Shown here one piece after another: positions 26,262 through 36,750 of a DNA stretch of 64,000 bases (its first letter is position 1; the number at the start of each line of letters is the position of its first letter). Position numbers and translations under genes: made by a program. The stretch is taken from NCBI RefSeq assembly GCF_002078505.1, contig NZ_LUAV01000016.1, forward strand, positions 21,354-85,353. Reading direction: 5' to 3'. The DNA is from Ensifer aridi (GTDB lineage Bacteria > Pseudomonadota > Alphaproteobacteria > Rhizobiales > Rhizobiaceae). Under the pieces are notes generated by a model, which saw only the letters and a program-made list of their open reading frames with translations, did no database searches and was not told the origin of the DNA.

Positions 26262-26313
26262 AAACATTCGTTTGACATTCGAAATGTTTTCGCTTTAACT
26301 GCTTTCACTTTCG
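26262..26313. promoter_or_regulatory. Candidate GlpR operators upstream of glpD
   Basis: A near-palindrome AAACATTCG...CGAAATGTTT spans 26262-26290 and includes CGAAA-TGT-TTTCG (26280-26292). It is followed by TTTTCGCTTT- and TTTCACTTTCG-like half-sites, all between glpR and the GTG of glpD. Confidence 0.5.
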
Positions 26314-26360
26314 CGATTGCGTAAAAATTGTGCGTCGCGAAATGTGGAGGGGAGCATACA

Positions 26361-27872
26361 GTGTCAGAGCAGGCAATCTTCGACGTCTTTGTCATAGGCG
26401 GCGGCATCAACGGATGCGGCATTGCGCGTGATGCGGTCGGTCGAGGATATTCCGTCGCGCTTGCCGAGATGAATGATTTCGCCTCCGGAACCTCCTCCGG
26501 TTCCACCAAGCTCATCCATGGCGGCCTGCGCTATCTCGAACATTATGAATTCCGGCTTGTGCGGGAGGCCCTGATGGAGCGCGAGGTGCTCTGGGCCATG
26601 GCGCCGCACGTCATCTGGCCGATGCGCTTCGTGCTGCCCTACCACAAAGGCGGCCCCCGCCCAGCCTGGCTGATCCGCCTCGGCCTCTTTCTTTATGATC
26701 ATATCGGCGGTCGCAAGCTGCTCCCGCCGACGAGCACGCTCGACATGACCCGCGATCCGGCGGGTGCGCCCTTGAAGCGTCTCTTCATCAAGGCGTTTGA
26801 ATATTCCGACGGCTGGGTCGACGACGCCCGTCTCGTGGTTTTGAACGCGCGCGACGCCGCCGATCGCGGCGCGCGGATCATGACCCGCACCCGCGTCGTC
26901 TCTGCCCGCCGCGAGGGCGGTCGCTGGGCGATCGAGATCGAGAACGTGACGACGGGCACGCGCGAAACGGTGCGCGCCCGCATGCTCGTCAACGCCGCCG
27001 GTCCCTGGGTGGACCGGGTGCTCGCCGAGACCCTCGGCAAAAACGACGTCCGCAATGTCCGCCTCGTCCAGGGCAGCCATATCGTCGTGAACAAGAAGTT
27101 CGACGATCCACGCGCCTATTTCTTCCAGAATCCGGACGGACGGATCATGTTCGCCATTCCTTACCAGGACGACTTCACGCTGATCGGCACCACGGACCGC
27201 GATTACACCGGCAACCCGGCGGACGTGCGCATCAGTGATGCCGAGATCGACTATCTTTGCAGGGCGGCGAGCGAATATTTCAGTGATCCGGTCACGAAAG
27301 AGGATATCGTCTGGACCTATTCGGCGGTGCGTCCCCTTTTCGACGACGGCGCAAGCAAGGCGCAGGAGGCGACCCGCGACTACGTACTGCGCGTCGAGAA
27401 CGGCGAGGCTCCGTTGCTCAATGTTTTCGGCGGCAAACTCACGACCTATCGGCGGCTCGCGGAATCTGCTCTAGACAAGATCGGCGAGGCGATCGGCGCT
27501 AAGGGCAAGAAATGGACGGCCGGATCGCATCTGCCGGGCGGCAAATTTCCAGTTGCGGGCTACGAGGAGGAGGTCGCGAAACTGAAAGCGCACTATCCCT
27601 TTCTGGCCGCTTCGCACGCCCGCCGCCTCGTCCGGCTCTATGGCACGCGGGCGGCGCGGCTTCTCGGCAATGCCGCAAGCGAGGCCGACCTCGGAAGGCG
27701 CTTCGGGGCGGACCTCTATGCGGCCGAAGTGGATTGGCTCATCGGGCAGGAATGGGCGTTGCGTGCGGAGGACGTGCTTTGGCGCCGTACGAAGCTGGGC
27801 TTGAAGCTTTCGCGGGCGCAAACCGCGGAACTGGAGGAGTATATGCGGGACGCGGCCAGCGCAGCCGCGTAG
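26361..27872 (+). CDS. glpD: Aerobic glycerol-3-phosphate dehydrogenase
   Basis: A 503-aa FAD enzyme that oxidises sn-glycerol 3-phosphate to dihydroxyacetone phosphate at the inner face of the membrane, feeding electrons to quinone. It has an N-terminal FAD motif VIGGGINGCG, the family segment STKLIHGGLRYLEHYEF, and a C-terminal DAO_C domain. I choose GTG at 26361 because GGAGGGGA precedes it; the frame is open 11 codons upstream with no ribosome site. It is followed by palindromic repeats and then the glpSTPQUV transporter genes in the same direction. Confidence 0.96.
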   Translation: MSEQAIFDVFVIGGGINGCGIARDAVGRGYSVALAEMNDFASGTSSGSTKLIHGGLRYLEHYEFRLVREALMEREVLWAMAPHVIWPMRFVLPYHKGGPRPAWLIRLGLFLYDHIGGRKLLPPTSTLDMTRDPAGAPLKRLFIKAFEYSDGWVDDARLVVLNARDAADRGARIMTRTRVVSARREGGRWAIEIENVTTGTRETVRARMLVNAAGPWVDRVLAETLGKNDVRNVRLVQGSHIVVNKKFDDPRAYFFQNPDGRIMFAIPYQDDFTLIGTTDRDYTGNPADVRISDAEIDYLCRAASEYFSDPVTKEDIVWTYSAVRPLFDDGASKAQEATRDYVLRVENGEAPLLNVFGGKLTTYRRLAESALDKIGEAIGAKGKKWTAGSHLPGGKFPVAGYEEEVAKLKAHYPFLAASHARRLVRLYGTRAARLLGNAASEADLGRRFGADLYAAEVDWLIGQEWALRAEDVLWRRTKLGLKLSRAQTAELEEYMRDAASAAA

Positions 27873-27919
27873 ATCACGATGATCTTGGGTGGATTCGACC
27901 CAAAATCATGAGCGTGATC
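27872..27919. repeat. Palindrome starting in the glpD stop codon
   Basis: GATCACG...CGTGATC outer arms (27872-27878 / 27913-27919), with inner ATGAT/ATCAT and TTGGGT/ACCCAA pairings. The first base is the G of the glpD TAG stop. I recognise the type as a frequent rhizobial intergenic palindrome. Confidence 0.7.
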
Positions 27920-27928
27920 GATCAAAAA

Positions 27929-27978
27929 AGAGCGGGATGCGGGCGGAAAACCGAAAACACTTTTCCTCGTCCCGCTCT
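27929..27978. repeat. 50-bp palindromic repeat between glpD and glpS
   Basis: Perfect 9-bp outer arms AGAGCGGGA / TCCCGCTCT with a CGGGCGGAAAACCG...CACTTTTCCTCG interior. It is the best-formed copy of a family also seen at 17344-17393, 52726-52768 and 60313-60356. Confidence 0.75.
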
Positions 27979-28019
27979 ATTCCGCGCTTGGGACTGCCGA
28001 TGGCTGGGTGGAGAATTCA

Positions 28020-29090
28020 ATGCTTGAAATGAAAAACATATCCAAGGTCGTGGGCGGGGAGACGCATATCCACCCGACCGACCTTGCGCTGGAGCGGGGG
28101 TCGCTCAACGTGCTGCTCGGCCCGACCCTCTCCGGCAAGACGTCGCTGATGCGGCTGATGGCCGGTCTCGACAAGCCCGCCTCCGGTTCGATCCATTTCG
28201 ACGGCGCAGACGTCACCGGCCTGCCTGTGCAGAAGCGCTCGGTCGCCATGGTCTATCAGCAGTTCATCAACTACCCGGCGATGACGGTCTACGAAAACAT
28301 CGCCTCGCCCATGCGCATCAGGGGTGCCGATAGCGCCGCCATCGACCGGGAAGTGCGCAAGGCGGCCGATCTCCTGAAGCTCGCGCCCTATCTCGACCGT
28401 ACGCCGCTCAATCTTTCCGGCGGCCAGCAGCAGCGCACGGCGCTCGCGCGCGCCATCGTCAAGAATGCCGACCTGGTGCTGCTCGACGAGCCGCTCGCCA
28501 ATCTCGACTACAAACTGCGCGAGGAGCTGCGGGAGGAATTGCCGAAGATCTTCGCCGCTTCCGGCGCGATCTTCGTTTATGCGACGACAGAACCCTCCGA
28601 AGCGCTCCTGCTCGGCGGCAACACCGCCACCTTGAGCGAGGGCCGCATCACCCAGTTCGGCCGCACCATCGACGTCTATCGCCGTCCGGTCGACATCGTC
28701 ACCGCCCGCACCTTCGCCGATCCGCCGCTCAACACGATCGGCCTCGTGAAAGCGGGATCGCATTTCACGCTCGAAGGTAAGCCGGTGCTTTCCGTTCCCG
28801 CGCATCTGGCGGCAGTCGCCGACGGCCCCTGCACGGTAGCCTTCCAACCTCACCACCTTTCCTTCGACCGCCCCAACGGAAGCGGCGATCCGCTGACCGT
28901 CAAGACGGCGATTTCCGAAATCACCGGTTCGGAAAGCTTCATTCACGTCGGCTTCGCCGATGCGCGCTGGGTGATGCTGGCGCCGGGCATTCACGATATC
29001 GAACCGGACGCGACCCTCGAGGTCTTCGTCGACACCCGCCATCTGATGGCCTTCGGGCCGGACGGCCGGGCGGTCGGCGGGACGGCCTGA
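28020..29090 (+). CDS. glpS: Glycerol ABC transporter ATP-binding protein GlpS
   Basis: A 356-aa ABC ATPase, one of two in the rhizobial glycerol importer GlpSTPQUV. The Walker A is a variant (GPTLSGKT). The signature LSGGQQQR and Walker B LVLLDEPLANLD are intact, but the H-loop histidine is absent (YATTEPSEA where YVTHDQ is usual). The C-terminal TOBE-like domain spans about 235-356. The ATG at 28020 follows GGGTGGAG. Four nucleotides upstream an in-frame GTG is possible but unlikely. It is the first transporter gene, 147 nt after glpD across two palindromes. Confidence 0.94.
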   Translation: MLEMKNISKVVGGETHIHPTDLALERGSLNVLLGPTLSGKTSLMRLMAGLDKPASGSIHFDGADVTGLPVQKRSVAMVYQQFINYPAMTVYENIASPMRIRGADSAAIDREVRKAADLLKLAPYLDRTPLNLSGGQQQRTALARAIVKNADLVLLDEPLANLDYKLREELREELPKIFAASGAIFVYATTEPSEALLLGGNTATLSEGRITQFGRTIDVYRRPVDIVTARTFADPPLNTIGLVKAGSHFTLEGKPVLSVPAHLAAVADGPCTVAFQPHHLSFDRPNGSGDPLTVKTAISEITGSESFIHVGFADARWVMLAPGIHDIEPDATLEVFVDTRHLMAFGPDGRAVGGTA

Positions 29091-29112
29091 AGAAAGCGTC
29101 GGGGAGGAGACC

Positions 29113-30183
<1,071 letters not shown>

Positions 30184-30184
30184 C

Positions 30185-31051
30185 ATGGAAAAGACCTGGA
30201 ACAACAAGGCCTGGTTCATGGTCCTGCCGGTGCTCGTGCTCGTCGCCTTCTCGGCGGTGATCCCGCTGATGACGGTCGTCAACTATTCGGTGCAGGACAC
30301 TTTCGGCAATAACGAGTTCTTCTGGGCCGGCACCGACTGGTTCCTGGAGGTGCTGGAATCCGACCGCTTTTGGGACGCGCTCACCCGCAACCTGATCTTC
30401 TCGGCGATCATTCTCGCGATCGAGATCCCGCTCGGCATCGTGATCGCCCTCAACATGCCGAAGAAGGGCATCGGCGTGCCGATCTGCCTTGTGCTGATGG
30501 CGCTGCCGCTGCTCATTCCGTGGAACGTCGTCGGCACCATCTGGCAGGTCTTCGGCCGCGTCGACATCGGGCTGCTCGGACGAGCAGTCGCCTCGCTCGG
30601 CATCAATTACAATTATGTGCAGAACCCCATCGATGCCTGGGTGACGCTGATCATCATGGATGTCTGGCACTGGACGAGCCTCGTCGTCCTGCTCTGCTAT
30701 GCCGGCCTCGTCTCGATCCCGGATGCCTATTACCAGGCCGCCAAGATCGACGGCGCCTCGCGCTGGTCCGTCTTCCGCTACATCCAGCTTCCGAAGATGA
30801 AGCGCGTGCTCTTGATCGCCTTCCTCTTGCGCTTCATGGACAGTTTCATGATCTACACGGAACCCTTCGTCGTCACCGGCGGCGGTCCCGGCAACTCGAC
30901 GACCTTCCTGTCGATCGATCTCGTCAAGATGGCGATCGGCCAGTTCGACCTCGGCCCCGCCGCAGCCCTCTCGATCATCTACTTCCTCATCATCCTGCTC
31001 TTGTCGTGGATCTTCTACACGGTGATGACCACGAGCGACGCGCAGGGCTGA
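30185..31051 (+). CDS. glpP: Glycerol ABC transporter permease GlpP
   Basis: A 288-aa MalF-type inner-membrane permease with about six membrane segments (the first at residues 9-30). The EAA loop before the penultimate segments reads YYQAAKIDGASRWSVF. It forms the channel with GlpQ. The ATG at 30185 is preceded by GGTGAGGAGG within the end of glpT, and the genes are almost contiguous. Confidence 0.95.
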   Translation: MEKTWNNKAWFMVLPVLVLVAFSAVIPLMTVVNYSVQDTFGNNEFFWAGTDWFLEVLESDRFWDALTRNLIFSAIILAIEIPLGIVIALNMPKKGIGVPICLVLMALPLLIPWNVVGTIWQVFGRVDIGLLGRAVASLGINYNYVQNPIDAWVTLIIMDVWHWTSLVVLLCYAGLVSIPDAYYQAAKIDGASRWSVFRYIQLPKMKRVLLIAFLLRFMDSFMIYTEPFVVTGGGPGNSTTFLSIDLVKMAIGQFDLGPAAALSIIYFLIILLLSWIFYTVMTTSDAQG

Positions 31052-31069
31052 GAAAGGAGGGAGGAAACC

Positions 31070-31893
<824 letters not shown>

Positions 31894-31894
<1 letters not shown>

Positions 31895-32313
31895 TGGCAA
31901 GCATCGCCACTCGCAAGAACCGCTGGCCCGTCGCACTTGTCGCCGTGCTCGTCGTCTATGTCGCAGCTGCGGGCCTGCTCATTTCCGCTCTGCCAGTGGA
32001 GGACGGCGAGCGCGACTGGTTCGCCTCGCTGATCCCCGGTGGCTGGATGGCCTGGTCGTTCCCGACCGCCATGTTTTTTCTGACGATCTTCGCGCTGCTG
32101 TCGCTCATGGCTGTCTGGGAATATGCCCGGCCCGGCGGCAATCCGCGCGTCGGCATTCTTCGCTTCGAGACGACCCGCGGCGACCGGCTGTTCGTCTCGC
32201 TGCTCGGAAGCGCATTCATTCACCTCGCATGGCTGGGACTAGTCGGCGCAAATCTCTGGTGGGCACTCGCCCTCTCGGTGATCTACGCCATCGGCGTCTT
32301 CCGCTACGTCTGA
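31894..32313 (+). CDS. glpU: DUF2160 small membrane protein GlpU
   Basis: A 139-aa protein with about four hydrophobic segments (near residues 11-32, 50-70, 89-110 and 118-135). It is the conserved DUF2160 component of rhizobial glycerol ABC operons. Its role in transport is not established; it is needed or conserved alongside GlpSTPQV. The start overlaps the glpQ stop codon, and GGGGAGG precedes it. Confidence 0.9.
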
Positions 32314-32395
32314 GGCATCGGAATGAAGGGCACGCCGCCAGCGCGCCCTTCGAAACTGCAAGGAAACGCAATCGCAAAACCCAAGGGAGGAATTG

Positions 32396-34120
32396 ATGCG
32401 ACGGCACCTTTTGACAACGACGGCGGCTATGCTGCTGGCACTTACCGGCTCGGCATTCGCCGGCATGGAAGAGGCAAAGCAGTTCCTGGACAAGGAAATT
32501 GCCGATCTCTCCTCGCTCGACCGCGCCGCCCAGGAAGCGGAAATGCAATGGTTCGTCGATGCGGCGAAGCCTTTCGCCGGCATGGAGATCAAGGTCGTCT
32601 CCGAAACGATCGCCACCCATGAATACGAATCGAAGGTGCTGGCCCCGGCGTTCACTGCGATCACCGGCATCAAGATCACGCATGACCTGATCGGTGAAGG
32701 CGACGTCGTCGAAAAGCTGCAGACGCAGATGCAGTCGGGCGAAAACGTCTACGACGCCTACATCAACGACTCGGACCTGATCGGCACCCATTGGCGCTAT
32801 CAGCAGGCGCGCAGCCTGACGGATTTCATGGCGAACGAGGGCAAGGACGTCACCAATCCCAACCTCGACATCGACGACTTCATCGGCAAGTCCTTCACCA
32901 CGGCTCCGGACGGCAAGCTCTACCAGCTTCCCGATCAGCAGTTCGCGAACCTCTACTGGTTCCGCTACGACTGGTTCAACGATCCGAAGAACCAGGAGGA
33001 GTTCAAGGCCAAGTACGGCTACGACCTCGGCGTCCCGGTCAACTGGTCGGCCTATGAGGACATCGCCGAATTCTTCACCGGCCGCGAGATCGATGGCAAG
33101 AAGGTCTATGGCCACATGGACTACGGCAAGAAGGACCCGTCCCTCGGCTGGCGCTTCACCGACGCTTGGCTGTCGATGGCCGGCAACGGCGACAAGGGCA
33201 TCCCGAACGGCAAGCCGGTCGACGAGTGGGGCATCAGGGTCGACGAGAACTCGCGCCCCGTCGGCTCCTGCGTCGCACGCGGCGGTGATACCAACGGCCC
33301 GGCCTCGGTCTACGCCATCCAGAAATATCTCGACTGGATGAAGGCCTATGCGCCGGCTGCCGCCCAGGGCATGACCTTCTCGGAATCCGGTCCGGTTCCG
33401 TCGCAAGGCGAGATCGCCCAGCAGATGTTCACCTATACCGCCTTCACCGCCAGCTTCGTGAAGGAAGGCCTGCCGGTCGTGAACGCTGACGGCACGCCGA
33501 AGTGGCGTTTTGCTCCGAGCCCGCATGGCGTCTACTGGAAGGACGGCATGAAGCTCGGCTATCAGGACGCCGGCTCCTGGACGCTTCTGAAGTCGACGCC
33601 CGACGACCGCGCCAAGGCCGCCTGGCTCTACGCGCAGTTCGTCACCTCGAAGACCATCGACGTGAAGAAGAGCCATGTCGGCCTCACCTTCATCCGCCAG
33701 TCGACGCTCGATCACCAGAGCTTCACCGATCGCGCGCCGAAGCTCGGCGGCCTGATCGAGTTCTACCGTTCGCCGGCCCGCCTGCAGTGGTCGCCGACCG
33801 GCACCAACGTGCCTGACTATCCGAAGCTCGCACAGCTCTGGTGGCAGGCGATCGGCGACGCCTCTTCCGGTGCCAAGACCGCGCAGGAAGCCATGGACTC
33901 GCTTTGCGCCGAGCAGGAGAAGGTGCTGCAGCGCCTCGAACGCGCCGGCATCCAGGGCGACATCGGTCCGAAGCTCGCCGAGGAGCACGATCTCGAATAC
34001 TGGAATGCGGAAGCCGTCAAGGCCGGCAACCTCGCTCCGCAGTTGAAGGTCGAGAACGAGAAGGAAAAGCCGATCACCGTCAACTACGACGAACTGGTCA
34101 AGAGCTGGCAGACGAACTAA
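32396..34120 (+). CDS. glpV: Glycerol ABC transporter substrate-binding protein GlpV
   Basis: A 574-aa periplasmic binding protein, larger than typical sugar-binding proteins, as is usual for this glycerol family. The signal peptide spans residues 1-21 (MRRHLLTTTAAMLLAL, cleavage after AFA). The start at ATG 32396 follows AAGGGAGG; the preceding in-frame TTG is unlikely. It captures glycerol for GlpPQ/ST. It is the last gene of the operon and is followed by two hairpins, one with a T tract. Confidence 0.95.
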   Translation: MRRHLLTTTAAMLLALTGSAFAGMEEAKQFLDKEIADLSSLDRAAQEAEMQWFVDAAKPFAGMEIKVVSETIATHEYESKVLAPAFTAITGIKITHDLIGEGDVVEKLQTQMQSGENVYDAYINDSDLIGTHWRYQQARSLTDFMANEGKDVTNPNLDIDDFIGKSFTTAPDGKLYQLPDQQFANLYWFRYDWFNDPKNQEEFKAKYGYDLGVPVNWSAYEDIAEFFTGREIDGKKVYGHMDYGKKDPSLGWRFTDAWLSMAGNGDKGIPNGKPVDEWGIRVDENSRPVGSCVARGGDTNGPASVYAIQKYLDWMKAYAPAAAQGMTFSESGPVPSQGEIAQQMFTYTAFTASFVKEGLPVVNADGTPKWRFAPSPHGVYWKDGMKLGYQDAGSWTLLKSTPDDRAKAAWLYAQFVTSKTIDVKKSHVGLTFIRQSTLDHQSFTDRAPKLGGLIEFYRSPARLQWSPTGTNVPDYPKLAQLWWQAIGDASSGAKTAQEAMDSLCAEQEKVLQRLERAGIQGDIGPKLAEEHDLEYWNAEAVKAGNLAPQLKVENEKEKPITVNYDELVKSWQTN

Positions 34121-34132
34121 TCCAATGACAAA

Positions 34133-34160
34133 GGCACCGCCCGGAGTTTCGGGCGGTGCC
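34133..34160 (+). other. Hairpin after glpV
   Basis: A perfect 11-bp stem GGCACCGCCCG / CGGGCGGTGCC with a 6-nt loop, 12 nt after the glpV stop. There is no T tract; it may protect the transcript 3' end or pause polymerase before the true terminator. Confidence 0.6.
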
Positions 34161-34180
34161 GCGATACCGGAGATGCGGCA

Positions 34181-34206
34181 CCGGGGCTGGAAACAGCCCC
34201 GGTTTT
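34181..34206 (+). terminator. Rho-independent terminator of the glp operon
   Basis: An 8-bp stem CCGGGGCT / AGCCCCGG with a GGAAAC loop, followed by TTTTCGTT. Confidence 0.8.
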
Positions 34207-34211
34207 CGTTA

Positions 34212-34259
34212 CTGCATGTTTGGTTAAACCGTACCCGATTTAAGGACAAAAACATGCAG
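34212..34259 (-). repeat. RIME-like palindrome, inverted copy
   Basis: A 48-bp palindrome CTGCATG...CATGCAG. Its reverse complement matches 1363-1410 and the window start. One arm has diverged (TTTGGTTAAACC instead of TTTCCTTAAATC). The end that faces the upstream gene is the same as in the other two copies. Confidence 0.75.
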
Positions 34260-34261
34260 TG

Positions 34262-34286
34262 GAGATCTCCCGCCCAGGGAGATCTC
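34262..34286. repeat. Perfect short inverted repeat next to the RIME-like copy
   Basis: GAGATCTCCC and GGGAGATCTC, a perfect 10-bp stem with a 5-nt loop, directly adjoining the palindrome. It is probably a component of a mosaic element; no T tract follows. Confidence 0.65.
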
Positions 34287-34368
34287 ACCACACTTCGATC
34301 GGGACCGAAGCATCCGTCTCTCCAGCGAGGTTAGAAGAGCGGCATGGACTCGCTTCAAGGACTGATCG

Positions 34369-35289
34369 ATGATCGCTGCCGCCAAAACAAACATCGCTTG
34401 CGAACTGTTGCTTCTTCTCGCTCTCGCGACGCTCTGGGGCGCCTCTTACACCTTCATCAAGATCGGCGTCGAAACCATTCCGCCGATAACGCTGATCGCC
34501 GCCCGGACCCTGATCGCCGGGGCGATCCTTCTCGCCGTCATCGGCTGGCGCGGCCTCTCGCTGCCGCGTGACGCGGCCACTTGGCGGCGCCTTCTGTTCC
34601 AGGCCTGCCTCAACAGCGTCCTTCCGTTCACGCTAATCGCATGGGCCGAGCGCACGATCGACGCCGGCGTCGCAGCGATCCTCAATTCCACCACGCCCAT
34701 CTTCGCCTTCCTGCTGACGGCGCTAATCACCCGCCACGAGGCGGTTACCACGCGCAAGTTCGTCGGCGTCGTTGCCGGGCTGACGGGCACAAGCTTGGTC
34801 ATCGGTTTGGAGGCGTTTCGCGGTATCGGTGATCAACTCGCGGCACAGATCGCGGTGGTCATTGCGACGGTCTGCTATGCGGGCGCCGCGATCTTCGGCA
34901 AGGGCTTCAAGGACCTCGATCCGATCATCCCCGCCGCCGGATCGCTGATCTCGGGCGCCGCTCTGCTCGTCCCAGCGAGCCTGATCGTCGACCAGCCGTG
35001 GACGCTCACGCCTTCGGCCCAGTCTCTGACGGCGCTCCTCGGCCTCTCGGTCTTCTCCACAGCACTGGCCTTCGCCATCTATTTCCGCCTGATCCAAACG
35101 CTCGGCTCCGTCGGTGCGACGGCTCAGGCTTACGTTCGCGTTCCCATCGGCGTTGCGATCGGAGTGCTGTTTCTCGGCGAGACGCTGTCAGCGACGGCGT
35201 GGCTGGGGCTCGGCTGCGTCATCCTCGGGGTCGCCGCCATGACCATGCCCGCCGGACGCGCGGTGCCGGCGGTCGTCCCGAAAGGCTGA
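34369..35289 (+). CDS. EamA/DMT-superfamily transporter
   Basis: A 306-aa inner-membrane protein made of two EamA repeats of five helices each (first repeat about 10-150, second about 160-295). The start is LLLLLALATLWGASYTFIK-like, typical of the drug/metabolite transporter superfamily. It probably exports a metabolite or amino acid; the substrate cannot be told. It converges on mur with only 4 nt between stops and has its own upstream region after the repeats at 34212-34286. Confidence 0.9.
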   Translation: MIAAAKTNIACELLLLLALATLWGASYTFIKIGVETIPPITLIAARTLIAGAILLAVIGWRGLSLPRDAATWRRLLFQACLNSVLPFTLIAWAERTIDAGVAAILNSTTPIFAFLLTALITRHEAVTTRKFVGVVAGLTGTSLVIGLEAFRGIGDQLAAQIAVVIATVCYAGAAIFGKGFKDLDPIIPAAGSLISGAALLVPASLIVDQPWTLTPSAQSLTALLGLSVFSTALAFAIYFRLIQTLGSVGATAQAYVRVPIGVAIGVLFLGETLSATAWLGLGCVILGVAAMTMPAGRAVPAVVPKG

Positions 35290-35293
35290 CCGC

Positions 35294-35722
35294 TCAGTCC
35301 TTGCGCTTGCGGCAATAGAGCTCCAGCCGGTGGCGCACCAGGTCGTAGCCGAGCTCGGCAGCGATCTCCGCCTGGAGCTGCTCGATCTTGTCGGAACGGA
35401 ACTCGATCACGGCGCCCGTTTCGATGTCGATCAGATGGTCGTGATGCGGCGCATCCGCCGTCTCGAACCGGGCAGTCGCGCTCTCGAAGGCGTGCCGCTG
35501 CACGACACCCTGCTGCTCCAGCGCGGACAGCGTCCGGTAGACGGTCGAGAGCGACACCGTCGCGTCGATTTCCTTTGCCCGCCGGTGCAGTTCGCTGGCG
35601 TCCGGATGGTCTTCCGCCTCGGCCAGAATCTTGAGGATCGCCGCCCGCTGACGCGTGACGCGCACGCCGCCTTCACGCAGGATTCCTTCCAGTTCCTCGA
35701 TCCGATTCTTCGTCTTTCTCAT
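35294..35722 (-). CDS. mur: Manganese-responsive Fur-family repressor Mur
   Basis: A 142-aa Fur-family protein. The N-terminal winged helix (LSTVYRTLSALEQQGVV) is followed by a dimerisation domain with the metal-binding HHDHLIDIETG segment. It lacks the CxxC zinc motif of many Fur proteins. In rhizobia this member responds mainly to Mn2+ (Mur) and represses sitABCD, which is divergently encoded here with a perfect candidate operator in between. It is annotated fur in some genomes. Confidence 0.92.
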   Translation of the reverse strand: MRKTKNRIEELEGILREGGVRVTRQRAAILKILAEAEDHPDASELHRRAKEIDATVSLSTVYRTLSALEQQGVVQRHAFESATARFETADAPHHDHLIDIETGAVIEFRSDKIEQLQAEIAAELGYDLVRHRLELYCRKRKD

Positions 35723-35765
35723 CCGGCGACACTAGCCAAGGGTCATCTGTTTGAAAATAGCTAGT

Positions 35766-35786
35766 TGCAAATGGTTCTCATTTGCA
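35766..35786. promoter_or_regulatory. Mur operator (MRS-like) between mur and sitA
   Basis: A perfect dyad TGCAAAT-N7-ATTTGCA. It lies 59 nt upstream of the sitA start and 44 nt from the mur start. It matches the general TGCAA-based form of Mur-responsive sequences in rhizobia. Confidence 0.8.
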
Positions 35787-35844
35787 TTGACTTATGCAGG
35801 CCATTCGCCTACCCATAATGTAGGTCTGCAAAGAGGAGAGCTGA

Positions 35845-36750
35845 ATGATCGATCCGACGAGGCGCATGATACTGGCGGCAGCAGCGGCAATGGCTGCCTT
35901 TTCCCTCCTGCCCGGCACCGCCGCCGCAGCGGAAAAGTTCAAGGCCGTCACCACCTTCACAGTCATTGCCGATATGGCGCGGAACGTTGCCGGCAACGCG
36001 GCAACCGTCGAATCGATCACCAAGCCGGGGGCGGAGATCCACAACTACCAGCCGACCCCGCGCGATATCCTGAAGGCGCATGACGCCCATCTCATTTTAT
36101 GGAACGGGCTCAACCTTGAGCTCTGGTTCGAAAAGTTCTTCCAGAATTTCGATGACATTCCGGGCGTCGTCGTCTCCGAAGGCGTCGAGCCGATGGGGAT
36201 TGCCGAAGGCCCCTATACCGGCAAGCCGAACCCGCACGCCTGGATGTCGCCTTCCGCAGCTCTGATCTATGTCGACAACATCCGCGATGCTTTCGTGAAG
36301 CACGATCCGGAAAACGCCGAGATCTACAAGGCGAATGCCGAGGCCTACAAGAAGAAGATCGAGGCGACGATCGCACCCATCCGCGCCGAACTCGAGAAAA
36401 TCCCGGCGGAGAAACGCTGGCTCGTTTCGAGCGAGGGCGCCTTCAGCTATCTCGCCCGCGATTTCGGCCTGAAGGAGCTCTATCTCTGGCCGATCAACGC
36501 CGACCAGCAAGGCACGCCGCAGCAGGTGCGCAAAGTAATAGACGTGGTGCGGGCCAACCACATTCCGGTGGTCTTCTCCGAAAGCACGATCTCGCCCGAT
36601 CCTGCCCAGCAGGTCGCGCGCGAGACGGGTGCAAAATACGGCGGCGTGCTCTATGTCGATTCCCTGAGCGAGGCCGACGGCCCCGTTCCGACCTATCTCG
36701 ATCTCCTGCGCGTTACATCGGAAACGATCGCGAAAGGCTTATCGCAATGA
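35845..36750 (+). CDS. sitA: Manganese ABC transporter substrate-binding protein SitA
   Basis: A 301-aa cluster A-I metal-binding protein of the periplasm. The signal peptide spans about residues 1-29 (ends AAAA). The expected metal ligands are visible: His in EIHNYQP, His in NPHAWM, Glu in SSEGAFSYL and Asp in YVDSLS. It delivers Mn2+ (possibly Fe2+) to SitBCD. GAGGAGAG precedes the ATG. The stop overlaps the sitB start by ATGA. Confidence 0.96.
   Translation: MIDPTRRMILAAAAAMAAFSLLPGTAAAAEKFKAVTTFTVIADMARNVAGNAATVESITKPGAEIHNYQPTPRDILKAHDAHLILWNGLNLELWFEKFFQNFDDIPGVVVSEGVEPMGIAEGPYTGKPNPHAWMSPSAALIYVDNIRDAFVKHDPENAEIYKANAEAYKKKIEATIAPIRAELEKIPAEKRWLVSSEGAFSYLARDFGLKELYLWPINADQQGTPQQVRKVIDVVRANHIPVVFSESTISPDPAQQVARETGAKYGGVLYVDSLSEADGPVPTYLDLLRVTSETIAKGLSQ

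Noticed and set aside
32216..34291. A 691-codon minus-strand frame antisense to glpV, starting inside the RIME-like repeat
   Set aside because: The repeat creates a false start (MFLSLNR-like peptides recur at each copy) and the body is a shadow of glpV.
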